Program-made: the position numbers and the translations under genes | The notes under the pieces: generated by a model | Databases searched by the model: none | What the model was told of the DNA's origin: nothing | Seen by the model: only the letters and a program-made list of their open reading frames with translations | Shown: piece by piece, positions 1-8,618 of the stretch | Layout of the letters: each line of letters opens with the position of its first letter | Numbering within the stretch: the stretch's first letter is position 1 | Assembly (NCBI GenBank): GCA_021738245.1 | Contig: JAIPCJ010000032.1 | Span: 1-33,238 of the forward strand | Length of the DNA stretch: 33,238 nt | Direction of reading: 5' to 3' | Origin: Methylotenera sp. | GTDB lineage: Bacteria; Pseudomonadota; Gammaproteobacteria; Burkholderiales; Burkholderiaceae_C

Positions 1-896
1 GCGCGAAGCCGGGTGCGGCCGTGGCCGCGACACTGTCCACCACACCGCCCGCCACACCGCCCGTTCCACCGGCCTCACCCACCGCGCTCGCCCCCGCAGC
101 CGCCCCCGCCGCGGCGCGCGTGGCAGCCGCAGCGACCGCAGCCCCCGCCGCGCCAGCACCGGAGCCCCCGCTTTTCGACCGCACGGCGGGAGACACCCGC
201 TACCTCGGCCGCTTCGTGCGCAACGAGGATGACACCGTGACCGGCACCGGCCGTGTGGAGTGGAAAAACGGCGATGTCTACGAGGGCCCGCTCACGCGCA
301 GCCGGCGCGAGGGCGTGGGCGAGATCCGCTGGGCCAACGGCCAGCGCTACCGGGGCGAGTGGGTGGCCGACCGCGCCACGGGCCGGGGTGTGATGAGCTT
401 CACCAACGGCAATGTGTACGAAGGCAGCCTGGTCGATGGCGAGCCCGAGGGCGAGGGCAAGCTGACCTATGCCTCCGGCGACGTCTACACCGGCCAGATC
501 CGCCGCGGCCTGCCGCATGGGCGCGGCAGCTACGTCTGGATGAGCGGCCAGCGCTACGAGGGCGATTGGCTGGACGACAAGCCGCACGGCCAGGGCCGCA
601 TGCGCTTTGCCAACGGCAACCACTACGAGGGCCAGATGGCCGCCGGGCTGCCGCAGGGCCGCGGGCGCATGGTCTTCCCCAACGGCGACATCTACGAAGG
701 CCAGTTCGAGGCCGGCAAGGCGCACGGCGATGGCAAGTACGCCTGGAAAGGCGGCGAACGCTACGAAGGCGCCTGGCAGCGCGGGGTCAAGCACGGCCAG
801 GGCGTGTTCCATTGGCCCACCGGCGACCGCTGGGAGGGCGTGTTCAAGGACGACGAACGGACGGACGAGGGCTTCATCATCCGCAAGGGCAGCTGA
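1..896 (+). CDS. MORN-repeat protein, 5'-truncated by window edge
   Basis: The reading frame is open to the left edge (first whole codon at position 3), so the true start probably lies outside; a GTG at 21 is the first in-window start candidate but has no ribosome binding site. About 55 residues rich in Ala and Pro form a low-complexity linker, followed by nine tandem MORN repeats of exactly 23 residues (consensus roughly NGDxYEGxxxxGxxHGxG), then a short tail FIIRKGS. MORN arrays fold into extended beta-sheet strips that bind lipids or proteins; in bacteria they are often attached to other domains, and any such domain here would lie upstream. The Ala/Pro stretch looks like an interdomain or periplasmic linker. 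Specific function unknown. Confidence 0.85.
   Translation, partial: AKPGAAVAATLSTTPPATPPVPPASPTALAPAAAPAAARVAAAATAAPAAPAPEPPLFDRTAGDTRYLGRFVRNEDDTVTGTGRVEWKNGDVYEGPLTRSRREGVGEIRWANGQRYRGEWVADRATGRGVMSFTNGNVYEGSLVDGEPEGEGKLTYASGDVYTGQIRRGLPHGRGSYVWMSGQRYEGDWLDDKPHGQGRMRFANGNHYEGQMAAGLPQGRGRMVFPNGDIYEGQFEAGKAHGDGKYAWKGGERYEGAWQRGVKHGQGVFHWPTGDRWEGVFKDDERTDEGFIIRKGS
252..872 (+). repeat. Nine in-frame MORN units, 69 nt each
   Basis: Units begin at 252, 321, 390, 459, 528, 597, 666, 735 and 804, each encoding 23 residues with no insertion or deletion. The conserved core is G-[DNQE]-x-Y-x-G in the middle and G-x-G at the end of each unit. The DNA of the units has diverged, so this is an old protein repeat and not a recent DNA duplication. 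Confidence 0.9.
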
Positions 897-956
897 CTGT
901 CCGCCCGGTGCAAGCTGCATCCGCTACGCTGTCGGCATTCGTTCAAGGAAGCCCCC

Positions 957-1142
957 ATGAAAGCCCTCCTCACCGCCGCCGCACTCGCCATCGCCCTCGC
1001 CGCCCCGGCGGCCGAAGCCCGCGTGAGCCAGCACCACAACGGCAGCCACGCCACCAGCGCCGCCAAGGTCAAGACGGCCAGCAAGAAGACCACCAAGGCC
1101 AAGCACAAGAAGGCCAAGAAGGGCCACAAGAAGGCGGCCTGA
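957..1142 (+). CDS. Small secreted Lys/His-rich basic peptide
   Basis: This 61-residue protein has a clear Sec signal peptide (MKALLTAAALAIALAAPAAEA, likely cut after AEA near residue 21). The mature part is about 40 residues with 12 Lys, 1 Arg and 5 His and no acidic residue. The second half has the repeating style KKxxKAKHKKAKKGHKK, resembling histone H1 tails. The start is supported by AAGGA at 945-949, 7 nt before the ATG. It lies 60 nt after the MORN gene and is followed by a strong hairpin. I do not recognise a family. Ideas such as envelope or polyanion binding, acid-stress periplasmic protein, or antimicrobial-like peptide are inference from composition only. Confidence 0.75.
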   Translation: MKALLTAAALAIALAAPAAEARVSQHHNGSHATSAAKVKTASKKTTKAKHKKAKKGHKKAA

Positions 1143-1151
1143 GCGCCTTCC

Positions 1152-1185
1152 GCCCGCGGCCCGGCCCCCGGGCCGGGTGGCGGGC
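1152..1185. terminator. GC-rich hairpin between convergent genes
   Basis: The core CCCGGCCC-CC-GGGCCGGG (1160-1177) is a perfect inverted repeat. An outer arm GCCCGC (1152-1157) pairs with GCGGGC (1180-1185). It fills the 43-nt gap between the small basic peptide gene and the metW stop. There is no T tract on either strand, so its action as a bidirectional terminator is inferred from position. Confidence 0.55.
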
Positions 1186-1761
1186 TCAGTCCCGCCGGAA
1201 GCTGAACACCGCGACGCTGGCCATCAGGTTGGGCAAGGAGCGCACCACCGCGCCCGACTGCAGCCCGAAGCTGTCGAGGATCTTCAGCCGGTTCTTGCGC
1301 GCCAGCACCTCGAAATCGGCAAACGTGCCGACGCGGATGTTGGGCGTGTCGTACCACTCGTAGGGCAAGGCGCGCGTGACCGGCATGCGGCCGGTCAGCA
1401 CCTGCAGCCGGTTGGGCCAGTGCGCAAAGTTGGGAAAGCTGACGATGCCCATCTTGCCCACCCGCGCCGTCTCCTTGAGCATCTGTTCGGCATTGCGCAG
1501 GTGCTGCAGGGTTTCGAGCTGCAGCACCACGTCGAAGGTCTGGTCCTCGAAGATGGACAGCCCTTCCTCCAGGTTGCGCTGGATGACATTGACGCCGCGC
1601 TTCACGCAGGCCAGCAGGTTGGCATCGTCCAGCTCCACGCCGTAGCCCGTGCAGCCCTTGTGCTTGATGAGGTGCTCCAGCAGCTCGCCGGTGCCACAGC
1701 CCAGGTCGAGCACGCGGGAGCCCGGCGGCACCAGGGCCGCGATCGCCGGGTCGAAGCTCAT
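1186..1761 (-). CDS. metW: MetW, methionine biosynthesis methyltransferase-like protein
   Basis: This 191-residue protein has the SAM-dependent methyltransferase fold: motif [13 protein letters not shown] (residues about 17-28), an acidic residue ending the next strand (GVELDD, about 41-46), and the MetW-typical stretch [11 protein letters not shown] (about 108-118). Length matches the family, about 195. The start at 1761 overlaps the metX stop as ATGA (4-nt overlap), so the two are translationally coupled, which is the standard metXW arrangement in proteobacteria. MetW is thought to assist or modulate MetX activity; its own methyl acceptor is not established. A longer frame on the same strand runs on through metX in the wrong frame and is not the gene. 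Confidence 0.93.
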   Translation of the reverse strand: MSFDPAIAALVPPGSRVLDLGCGTGELLEHLIKHKGCTGYGVELDDANLLACVKRGVNVIQRNLEEGLSIFEDQTFDVVLQLETLQHLRNAEQMLKETARVGKMGIVSFPNFAHWPNRLQVLTGRMPVTRALPYEWYDTPNIRVGTFADFEVLARKNRLKILDSFGLQSGAVVRSLPNLMASVAVFSFRRD

Positions 1762-2930
1762 ACCGCCACCCCCGTCAAACTGAAGCCGGCCGGCCGTTGC
1801 AAGCCGTCGGCGATGCGCTCGAAATAGGCGCGCAGCACGCCGTGGTAGCGCGGGTCGTCGAGCAAGAAGGCATCGTGCCCATGCGGCGCGTCGATCTCGG
1901 CGTACGACACGTCCAGCCGGTTGTCGAGCAGCGCCTTGACGATCTCGCGCGAGCGCTGCGGCGAGAAGCGCCAGTCCGTCGTGAAGCTCGCGATCAGGAA
2001 CTTGGCCCGCGCCGAGGCGAAAGCCCGTGCCAGGTCGCCGCCGTGTTCGGACGCGGGATCGAAGTAGTCCAGCGCCCGGGTGATGAGCAGGTAGGTGTTC
2101 GCGTCGAAGTAGTCGCTGAACTTGTCGCCCTGGTAGCGCAGGTAGCTCTCGATCTGGAACTCGATCTCCTGGGTGCTGTAGCCCAGCGCGCCGGTCTTGA
2201 GCTCGCGGCCGAACTTCTCGGCCATGACATCGTCGCTCAGGTAGGTGATGTGGCCGATCATGCGCGCCACCCGCAGGCCGCGCTTGGGCACCACGCCGTG
2301 CGCGTAGAAGTGCCCGCCGTGGAAGTCGGGGTCGGTCACGATGGCCCGGCGTGCCACCTCGTTGAAGGCGATGTTCTGGGCCGACAGATTGGGCGCCGTC
2401 GCGATCGCGATGCAGTGCGACAGCCGCTCCGGGTAGCGCAGCGCCCAGTCCAGGGCCTGCATGCCGCCGAGCGAGCCGCCCAGCACCGCCGCCAGCTTCA
2501 GGATGCCGAAACGCTCGACCACGCGGGCCTGCGCGTCCACCCAGTCCTGCACGGTGACCACGGGGAAGTCGGCCCCCCAGGCCCGGCCGGTGGCGGGATT
2601 GATGTGCATCGGCCCGGTCGAGCCGAAGCAGGAGCCCAGGTTGTTGATGCCGATGACGAAGAAGCGGTCGGTGTCCAGCGGCTTGCCGGGGCCGATGAGG
2701 TTGTCCCACCAGCCCTCGCTCTTGGCCTGGCCGGCGTAGGTGCCGGCCACATGGTGGCTGGCGTTGAGGGCATGGCACACCAGCACCGCGTTGCTGCGCT
2801 CGGCGTTGAGCTGGCCGTAGGTCTCGACCATCAGGTCATAGGGCCCGAAGCTCGCCCCGCTGCGCAGCGGCAGCGGCTCGTCGAAATGAAAACTCTGCGG
2901 CGATACGTCGCCGACGCTACGGCCTGTCAT
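1758..2930 (-). CDS. metX: MetX, homoserine O-acyltransferase (probably succinyltransferase)
   Basis: This 390-residue alpha/beta-hydrolase-fold acyltransferase activates the hydroxyl of L-homoserine, the first committed step of methionine synthesis. The catalytic triad is visible: Ser153 in GGSLGGMQ, Asp319 in [10 protein letters not shown], and His352 in HGHDAFLL. Betaproteobacterial MetX proteins are mostly classed as succinyl-CoA users despite the metX name; the acyl specificity cannot be read safely here. The ATG at 2930 is chosen because GGAG (2937-2940) stands 6 nt upstream and homologues start near MTGRSV. An in-frame GTG at 2963 lies inside the leader terminator and is rejected. Expression is controlled by the SAM-II riboswitch and terminator just upstream. 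Confidence 0.95.
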   Translation of the reverse strand: MTGRSVGDVSPQSFHFDEPLPLRSGASFGPYDLMVETYGQLNAERSNAVLVCHALNASHHVAGTYAGQAKSEGWWDNLIGPGKPLDTDRFFVIGINNLGSCFGSTGPMHINPATGRAWGADFPVVTVQDWVDAQARVVERFGILKLAAVLGGSLGGMQALDWALRYPERLSHCIAIATAPNLSAQNIAFNEVARRAIVTDPDFHGGHFYAHGVVPKRGLRVARMIGHITYLSDDVMAEKFGRELKTGALGYSTQEIEFQIESYLRYQGDKFSDYFDANTYLLITRALDYFDPASEHGGDLARAFASARAKFLIASFTTDWRFSPQRSREIVKALLDNRLDVSYAEIDAPHGHDAFLLDDPRYHGVLRAYFERIADGLQRPAGFSLTGVAV

Positions 2931-2940
2931 GGGCCACTCC

Positions 2941-2978
2941 AAAAAGAAAAAACCGGCGGCCACTGTTGCGGACGCCGG
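2941..2978 (-). terminator. Intrinsic terminator in the metX leader (attenuator)
   Basis: Read on the minus strand, CCGGCG (2978-2973) and CCGC (2971-2968) form the 5' arm, AACA is the loop, and GTGG plus CGCCGG (2963-2960, 2958-2953) form the 3' arm, with one T/C mismatch. TTTTTTCTTTTT (2952-2941) follows directly. The T tract abuts the GGAG ribosome binding site of metX, so the hairpin lies in the 5' leader and would stop transcription before metX. With the SAM-II aptamer 10 nt upstream it forms the expression platform. Confidence 0.85.
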
Positions 2979-2988
2979 GTTTCGGAGT

Positions 2989-3040
2989 CCTGTTTAGCGG
3001 CATTTGTAGAGCGCCCGCAATCCGGAACAAATCGGCGCTG
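2989..3040 (-). promoter_or_regulatory. SAM-II riboswitch aptamer
   Basis: The 52-nt minus-strand RNA matches the SAM-II H-type pseudoknot. Stem P1 is AGCGCC (3039-3034) with GGCGCT (3015-3010). The pseudoknot stem is ATTTGT (3032-3027) in the loop with ACAAAT (3007-3002) after P1. The conserved single-stranded blocks GATTT (3033-3029), ATTGC (3021-3017), AAATG (3005-3001) and GCTAAA (2998-2993) are all present in order. A CC (3025-3024) and GG (2990-2989) can form the short P2b extension. SAM-II is the known S-adenosylmethionine sensor in front of metX/metA, which is exactly its place here. Confidence 0.92.
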
Positions 3041-3047
3041 TGACGGG

Positions 3048-3053
3048 ATTCTA
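3048..3053 (-). promoter_or_regulatory. Candidate -10 box for metXW
   Basis: TAGAAT on the minus strand lies 7 nt before the first base of the SAM-II aptamer, so transcription from it would begin almost at the aptamer. No convincing -35 is seen; TGACGG at 3079-3074 has a 20-nt spacer, too long. The same hexamer precedes two other genes in this window. Confidence 0.4.
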
Positions 3054-3076
3054 TGCGCGGCGGCGCGCTCGGCCCG

Positions 3077-4648
3077 TCATGACTGCGCCTCCAGGCGGAA
3101 CTGCGCCACCGCCCCCGACAGCAGCTGCGACTGCTCGCGCAGGCTTTCCGCAGCCGCGGCTGACTGTTCCACCAGGGCGGCGTTTTGCTGCGTCATGTGA
3201 TCGAGCTTGCTGACCGAGCCGTTGACTTCCTGGATGCGCGCGCTCTGGTCGGCCGCACCGGCCGCCACCTCGCCGATCATGTCGCTGACCCGCTGCACGG
3301 CGTTCACGATCTCCTGCATCGTGTGCCCCGCATGCTGCACCAGCCGCGCGCCTTCGTCGGTGCGCGCCAGGCTGGCTTCGATCAGGCTCTTGATCTCGCG
3401 CGCGGCGCCTGCCGAACGCTGGGCCAGGGCCCGCACCTCGCCCGCCACCACGGCAAAACCACGCCCCTGCTCGCCCGCGCGGGCCGCCTCGACCGCGGCA
3501 TTCAGCGCCAGGATGTTGGTCTGGAAGGCAATGCTGTCGATCAGGCCCAGGATGTCGCCGATGCGCTTGGAGCTGGTGTTGATGTCGTCCATCGTCGTGA
3601 CGACGCGGGCCACCTCCTCGCCGCCGCGGCGCGCCACCTCGGCAGCGCCCAGGGCCAGCTCCTTGGCGTTGAGCGCGGCTTCGGCGCCATGCTGCACGCC
3701 GGCGGTCAGGTCTTCCATCGACGCGGTCGTCTGCTGCAGGTTGGACGCTGCCTCCTCGGTGCGATGGCTGAGGTCGAGGTTGCCCGAGGCCACCTCATTG
3801 CTGGCGCCCTCGATGCTTTCCGTGGACGCCTTCACCTGGCCCACCAGGTTGCGCAGGCTGCTCTGCATGGTATCCAGGGCCTGCAGCAGCTCCGACGCCT
3901 CGTCACGGCCGACGACGCGGATGGCGCAGTTCAGGTCACCCCCGGCAATCGCCCGCGCGACCGAGCAGGCATAGCGCATCGGGCTGATGATGGTGTTGGA
4001 ATTGATCAGCGTCAGCGGCACCACCAGCACCATGATGAGGCCCAGCACCGCCAGGGACTGGTAGGCGATCAGCCGCATCTCGTCGTCGAACTCGCCCTGG
4101 GTCTTGACCACCTCGTTGTTGATGATGGTGGCGATCTTCTCGACCCGCTTCTCGATCTCGGCCATGCTCGCCTTGGGGCGGGCGAGCATGCGGTCGGCCA
4201 CGCGCGCGTTGTCATAGCTGCCGGCCTCGATCTGCTTGAGCACCGGGTCGGCCGACTGGCGGTACTCAGCCAGCAGCTGGATGGATTCGCGGGCCAGCGG
4301 GTTGTCTTCGTCTTCCTCGCCTTCGAGCAGGCCCTTGAGCGAGGCCACGAGCCGCTCGGCCGCAGCATCCCAGCGCTGGCGGTCCTGGCGGATCTTCTCG
4401 GGCACCTCGTAGGCGATGACCATGTCCTTCTCGGCCAGACGCACATCCGCCAGCGCCTGGCGGATGGACGCCACATGCCCGACCTCCTTCACGGAGTGGT
4501 GCATGAAGTCCTCGTTCAGCGACGCGAGCCGCTTGCCGCCCGCCAGGCCGGTCAGACCGATGGCGGCAAACATCGCCAGCACCATCGCGATGGCCCCGTG
4601 CATGCGGGTTCGGATGGTGAAGCTTCGCATCCAGGTGGCGATATTCAT
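3077..4648 (-). CDS. Methyl-accepting chemotaxis protein
   Basis: This 523-residue chemoreceptor has TM1 at about 17-37, a periplasmic four-helix-bundle-like sensor (about 38-193), TM2 at about 196-215, HAMP (about 216-270) and a long cytoplasmic signalling coiled coil. The hairpin tip holds the highly conserved [20 protein letters not shown] segment followed by [19 protein letters not shown]. There is no C-terminal NWETF-type CheR tether. This is the common Tsr/Tar-like layout of Burkholderiales; the ligand cannot be inferred. The start at 4648 has an excellent ribosome binding site (GGAGGAAAGA, 4651-4660). No che genes lie beside it, so it is an orphan receptor. Confidence 0.93.
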   Translation of the reverse strand: MNIATWMRSFTIRTRMHGAIAMVLAMFAAIGLTGLAGGKRLASLNEDFMHHSVKEVGHVASIRQALADVRLAEKDMVIAYEVPEKIRQDRQRWDAAAERLVASLKGLLEGEEDEDNPLARESIQLLAEYRQSADPVLKQIEAGSYDNARVADRMLARPKASMAEIEKRVEKIATIINNEVVKTQGEFDDEMRLIAYQSLAVLGLIMVLVVPLTLINSNTIISPMRYACSVARAIAGGDLNCAIRVVGRDEASELLQALDTMQSSLRNLVGQVKASTESIEGASNEVASGNLDLSHRTEEAASNLQQTTASMEDLTAGVQHGAEAALNAKELALGAAEVARRGGEEVARVVTTMDDINTSSKRIGDILGLIDSIAFQTNILALNAAVEAARAGEQGRGFAVVAGEVRALAQRSAGAAREIKSLIEASLARTDEGARLVQHAGHTMQEIVNAVQRVSDMIGEVAAGAADQSARIQEVNGSVSKLDHMTQQNAALVEQSAAAAESLREQSQLLSGAVAQFRLEAQS

Positions 4649-4886
4649 GCTCTTTCCTCCATGCGCAGGCGCGAAGTCGGGCCCGGCTGCATGCTAATGA
4701 TTCGATCCGTGAAGGCAAGCGCCAGCCGACCTGCGGCAGGCACACAGCGCATCTTGGCCGCGTCGCTGGGTGAGCGGCCATGATCGGGATCAAGGCCCCC
4801 AGCGCGCCAGAGGGCGAGGGGGCAGGAAATGAGGATTGCTACCGGATTTGGCGGCGCCGCGCGGTCAGGGCCGCCCCCCCCCCGCG
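4649..4886. other. Intergenic region between sppA and the chemoreceptor gene
   Basis: This 238-nt gap lies between two minus-strand genes. It holds the chemoreceptor ribosome binding site at its left end and a run of ten C (G on the minus strand) at 4874-4883, just 3 nt beyond the sppA stop. I see no clear sigma-70 or sigma-28 promoter and no T-tailed terminator. Confidence 0.5.
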
Positions 4887-6767
4887 TCAAGGCACGCCGC
4901 ACAGGCAGTGCACGGCCGCGGCCCGGTCCCACTGGCCGCGGGCGGCGATGCGGGTGAGCTCCTTGAGCGCGGCCATCTCCTCCACCACCGGCGCCGGCAG
5001 GGCATCCAGGCCCAGGGCCTGGCCCACGGCAACCGCCAGCGGCGGGGCCAGCACATCGGTCAGCGAGGCGATCAGCTGCTCGCTGCGGCTCAGGTCACGC
5101 TCCACATAGGCCAGGCGCGGCTTCTCGCCGTCCTTGATGTCGAGCTTGGCGAGTTGCGCCGCCGCCTGCACCGCATCGTCGAAGCTGCCGAGGCGGTCCA
5201 CGAGGCCGCGCTCCTTGGCCTGCGCGCCCGTCCAGATGCGGCCCTGGGCCACGGTGTCGATCTTCTCGGGCGTGCTCTTGCGCGCCTGGGCCGCCAGGCT
5301 CGTGAAGCGGCTGTAGATGTTCTCCACGCTGGACTGCACCGCCGCCAGGTAGCGCGGGTCCATCGGCCGGCGCGGGTCGCCTGCGCCGGCCAGCCAGGTG
5401 GTGGTGACGCCCCCGGTGTGCAGGGACAGCTTGTCCATCAGCTTCTCGGCCGTCGGCAGGATGCCGAACACGCCGATGCTGCCGGTGATGGTGCCGGCAT
5501 CGGCGATGACGGCGTCACTGGCCATGGAGATCCAGTAGCCCCCCGAAGCGGCCACGTCGCCCATCGAGACCACCACCGGCTTGCCGGCGGCACGGGTCAG
5601 TTCCAGCTCGCGGCGCACGATCTCGGAGGCGAAGGCGCTGCCGCCGGGCGAATTCACGCGCAGCACGACGGCCTTGATGCCTTCGTCCTCGCGCGCCTTG
5701 CGGATGAGGCGAGCGGTGGAATCGCCACCGATGCGGCCCGGGCCGGCCTCGCCGTCGATGATCTCGCCCTCGGCCACCACCACGCCCACGCCCGGCTGCA
5801 GCTTGTTGGGCGCACCGGGGTTCTTCACGTAGGCCAGGTACTGGCCCAGCGAGACCTGGCGGAAGCTCTTGCTCTCTTCGTCCTTGGCGCCCTTGGCGAT
5901 GAGCAGCTCGCGCATCTGGTCGCGCGTCTTGAGGCCGTCCACGAGCTTGGTCTGCACGGCCATCTGGGCGGCATCGCCCTTGGCGGCGGCCAGCAGCTGC
6001 GGGATCTGGTCGATGTCGCGGCCGACGCTGCCGGCCTCCAGCTTGCGTGCGGCCTCCACGGCCTGCGTGAAGCCGCTCCACAGCTCGCCGTAGACCAGGC
6101 CTTCGGCCTCCCTCGTGGCGGGGCTCGGGCCGGTGGCGGTGTAGGGCTCGGCAAAGCTCTTGTAGGTGCCCACCTTGGCCACGTGAGCGGTCACGCCCAG
6201 CCGGTCCAGCGCGTCCTTGTAGTAGGTGCGCCAACGGCCGAAACCTTCCAGCATCACCAGGCCCATGGGGTGCAGATAGACCTCGTTGGCCTGGGCCGCC
6301 AGGAAGTAGCCGCGCTGGCTGTAGCTGTCGGCATAGGCCAGCACCGGCTTGCCGCTCTTCTTGAAGCGCTGCAGGGCCGCACTCACCTCATGCAGGCCGG
6401 CCAGGCCGGCGGCGTTGAAGTTCTCGACATCCAGCAGCACGGCACTGATCTTGTCGTCACGCGCGGCCTGGTCCAGCGCCGCGAGCACATCGCGCAGGCG
6501 GGTCTGCTTGGGCACGCCGCGGCCCTGGGCCTGGGCCATCAGCTGCTCGCGCGGGCTGCCGGAGAACTGCTCGACCAGGTTGCCGTCGAGCTTGAGCACG
6601 AGGGTGGTCTTGTCGGCCAGCGGCTTGGCCCCGCGCGTGACGATGGCCGTCACGACGAGGATGATCAGCAGCAACACGACCAGGTTCATCAGCGCGCGGC
6701 GCGTGCCGTCGAGCAGCCACCAGGCCTTGGAGAACAGCCAGCCGATGCCGGAGAACAAAGACTTCAT
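4887..6767 (-). CDS. sppA: SppA, signal peptide peptidase (67 kDa type)
   Basis: This 626-residue membrane-anchored serine protease degrades cleaved signal peptides in the inner membrane (E. coli SppA has 618 residues). An N-terminal TM helix at about 28-44 is followed by two tandem ClpP/crotonase-fold S49 domains. The Ser/Lys dyad is visible: Lys203 in [10 protein letters not shown] (first domain) and Ser408 in [10 protein letters not shown] (second domain). [14 protein letters not shown] is the typical substrate-groove motif. The ATG at 6767 ([10 protein letters not shown]) is chosen over an upstream in-frame start at 6800, because it matches family N-termini and gives the TM helix its usual place. 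It is divergent from the glutamate-synthase-like gene with an 84-nt gap. Confidence 0.95.
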   Translation of the reverse strand: MKSLFSGIGWLFSKAWWLLDGTRRALMNLVVLLLIILVVTAIVTRGAKPLADKTTLVLKLDGNLVEQFSGSPREQLMAQAQGRGVPKQTRLRDVLAALDQAARDDKISAVLLDVENFNAAGLAGLHEVSAALQRFKKSGKPVLAYADSYSQRGYFLAAQANEVYLHPMGLVMLEGFGRWRTYYKDALDRLGVTAHVAKVGTYKSFAEPYTATGPSPATREAEGLVYGELWSGFTQAVEAARKLEAGSVGRDIDQIPQLLAAAKGDAAQMAVQTKLVDGLKTRDQMRELLIAKGAKDEESKSFRQVSLGQYLAYVKNPGAPNKLQPGVGVVVAEGEIIDGEAGPGRIGGDSTARLIRKAREDEGIKAVVLRVNSPGGSAFASEIVRRELELTRAAGKPVVVSMGDVAASGGYWISMASDAVIADAGTITGSIGVFGILPTAEKLMDKLSLHTGGVTTTWLAGAGDPRRPMDPRYLAAVQSSVENIYSRFTSLAAQARKSTPEKIDTVAQGRIWTGAQAKERGLVDRLGSFDDAVQAAAQLAKLDIKDGEKPRLAYVERDLSRSEQLIASLTDVLAPPLAVAVGQALGLDALPAPVVEEMAALKELTRIAARGQWDRAAAVHCLCGVP

Positions 6768-6851
6768 GGAGCAATGACCTCGAGAAGGAGTGGCGGCCAT
6801 TGTGAAGGCATCGCGGCTAGCATCCGGTCGTCACGGACTTGAGGACGCCCC

Positions 6852-8504
6852 ATGCTCGCCTGGCCCCGGTGGACCACTTGGATCAACCAGCATTTCCCGC
6901 TGCGCTATCTCACCTGGGTGCTGTGCGGCGCGTTGGCGCTGTTCTTCGCCCTGACCTGGACCGCCGGGCTGACCGGCGGGCTGCTGGTGCTGGTGTTCCT
7001 GACGCTGTCCCTGCTGGGGCTGCGGGATGTGCGCCAGGAGCGCCACGCCATCCTGCGCAACTATCCGGTCATCGGGCACCTGCGCTTCCTGCTGGAGTTC
7101 ATCCGGCCAGAGATCCGCCAGTACTTCGTCGAGGGCGACACGGATGCCGCGCCGTTCTCGCGCGCCCAGCGCTCCATCGTCTACCAGCGCGCCAAGGGCG
7201 AGCCCGACCAGCGCCCCTTCGGCACGCAGCTCGACACCAGCGCGCGCGGCTACGAGTGGATCAACCATTCGCTGGCGCCGACTCATCTCACGAGCCACGA
7301 CTTCCGCATCACCATCGGCGCCAGCCGCGCCCAGCCCTATTCGGCCAGTGTCTTCAACATCTCGGCCATGAGCTTCGGCGCGCTCAGCGCCAACGCCATC
7401 CTCGCGCTGAACAAGGGCGCCAAGACGGGTGGCTTCGCGCATGACACCGGCGAGGGCTCGATCAGCGTGCACCACCGCGTGCATGGCGGCGACCTGATCT
7501 GGGAGATTGGCTCGGGTTATTTCGGCTGCCGCAATGACGACGGCAGCTTCAGCCCCGAGAAGTTCGAGGCCAACGCCCGCGACCCGCAGGTGAAGATGAT
7601 CGAGCTCAAGCTCAGCCAGGGCGCCAAGCCGGGTCACGGCGGCGTGCTGCCGGGGCCGAAGGTGACGGAAGAAATCGCCGCCGCGCGCGGCGTGCCCGTG
7701 GGGCAGGACTGCATCTCGCCTGCGCGCCACAGCGCCTTCTCGACGCCCATCGAGATGATGCAGTTCATCGACCGGCTGCGCACCCTGTCGGGCGGCAAGC
7801 CTACCGGCTTCAAGCTGTGCATCGGCCACCCCTGGGAATGGTTCGCGCTGTGCAAGGCCATGCTGGAGACCGGCATCACGCCCGACTTCATCGTCGTGGA
7901 CGGCGCCGAGGGCGGCACCGGGGCGGCGCCGCTGGAGTTCACCAACTATGTCGGCGCGCCGCTGCAGGAGGGGCTGCTGCTGGTGCATAACACCCTGATC
8001 GGCCTGAACCTGCGCGACCAGATCAAGATCGGCTGCGCCGGCAAGGTCACGACCGCCTTCGACATCGTGCGGCTGATGGCCCTGGGCGCAGACTGGTGCA
8101 ACTCGGCCCGCGGCTTCATGTTCGCGCTCGGTTGCATCCAGGCCCAGGCCTGCCACACCGGCCATTGCCCGACCGGTGTCACCACCCAGGACCCCGTGCG
8201 CCAGCGCGCGCTGTTCGTGCCCGACAAGGCACAACGGGTGGCCAACTTTCACCAGAACACGCTGAAGGCGCTCAAGGAGCTGGTGGAGGCCGCCGGCCTG
8301 TGCCACCCGCAGGAGATCACGGCCCAGCACATCGTGCACCGCATGGACAAGCACGAGGTGAGGCTGCTGGCCAACCTGCTGCCCTTCGTGGAGCCCGGGG
8401 CCGTGCTGCGGGGCGAGGTGCCGCACAACACCTTCCGCATCTACTGGCCGCTGGCCAGCGCCCACAGCTTCGCTCCCCAGGGGCCGATCGAACGGACGCA
8501 CTGA
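6852..8504 (+). CDS. Membrane-anchored FMN-binding glutamate synthase-family protein
   Basis: This 550-residue protein has two N-terminal hydrophobic helices (about 18-37 and 40-58) followed by the FMN-binding (beta/alpha)8 domain of glutamate synthase (about 130-500). Cys428, Cys434 and Cys439 form the C-x5-C-x4-C pattern that binds the 3Fe-4S cluster in GltB. FMN-site motifs such as SAMSFGALS and VDGAEGGTGAAP are intact. It lacks the glutaminase (GATase II) domain and the C-terminal GXGXG domain of GltB, and no gltD-like partner is adjacent. The family is widespread and known only by homology; an oxidoreductase role is likely but the substrate is unknown. GAGGA at 6841-6845 supports the start. 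Confidence 0.9.
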   Translation: MLAWPRWTTWINQHFPLRYLTWVLCGALALFFALTWTAGLTGGLLVLVFLTLSLLGLRDVRQERHAILRNYPVIGHLRFLLEFIRPEIRQYFVEGDTDAAPFSRAQRSIVYQRAKGEPDQRPFGTQLDTSARGYEWINHSLAPTHLTSHDFRITIGASRAQPYSASVFNISAMSFGALSANAILALNKGAKTGGFAHDTGEGSISVHHRVHGGDLIWEIGSGYFGCRNDDGSFSPEKFEANARDPQVKMIELKLSQGAKPGHGGVLPGPKVTEEIAAARGVPVGQDCISPARHSAFSTPIEMMQFIDRLRTLSGGKPTGFKLCIGHPWEWFALCKAMLETGITPDFIVVDGAEGGTGAAPLEFTNYVGAPLQEGLLLVHNTLIGLNLRDQIKIGCAGKVTTAFDIVRLMALGADWCNSARGFMFALGCIQAQACHTGHCPTGVTTQDPVRQRALFVPDKAQRVANFHQNTLKALKELVEAAGLCHPQEITAQHIVHRMDKHEVRLLANLLPFVEPGAVLRGEVPHNTFRIYWPLASAHSFAPQGPIERTH

Positions 8505-8524
8505 CCCCCACCCGGATGCGGGGG
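8505..8524 (+). terminator. Weak GC hairpin after the glutamate synthase-like gene
   Basis: CCCCC (8505-8509) can pair with GGGGG (8520-8524) across a 10-nt loop directly after the stop codon. No T tract follows, so terminator function is doubtful. A partly similar copy of the GGATGCGGGGG half (GGGTGCGGGGG) occurs at about 8540-8550. Confidence 0.25.
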
Positions 8525-8618
8525 CCGGCAAGACCGCTCGGGTGCGGGGGACGACGGCTTCAAGTTAGGGGGACGAAGGGCGAAACGCGCACAATGCGCC
8601 CCGTTCCCAAGCACCGTC

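Noticed and set aside
252-872. CRISPR-like or tandem DNA repeat
   Set aside because: The 69-nt period comes from MORN protein repeats; the DNA units are diverged and in frame, with no spacers.
2931-2963. Longer MetX starting at GTG 2963
   Set aside because: This start lies inside the leader terminator stem, and the extra residues (encoded partly by the T tract) do not match the family.
4836-6842. Open plus-strand frame of 668 codons antisense to sppA
   Set aside because: Shadow frame; SppA motifs and catalytic dyad are on the minus strand.
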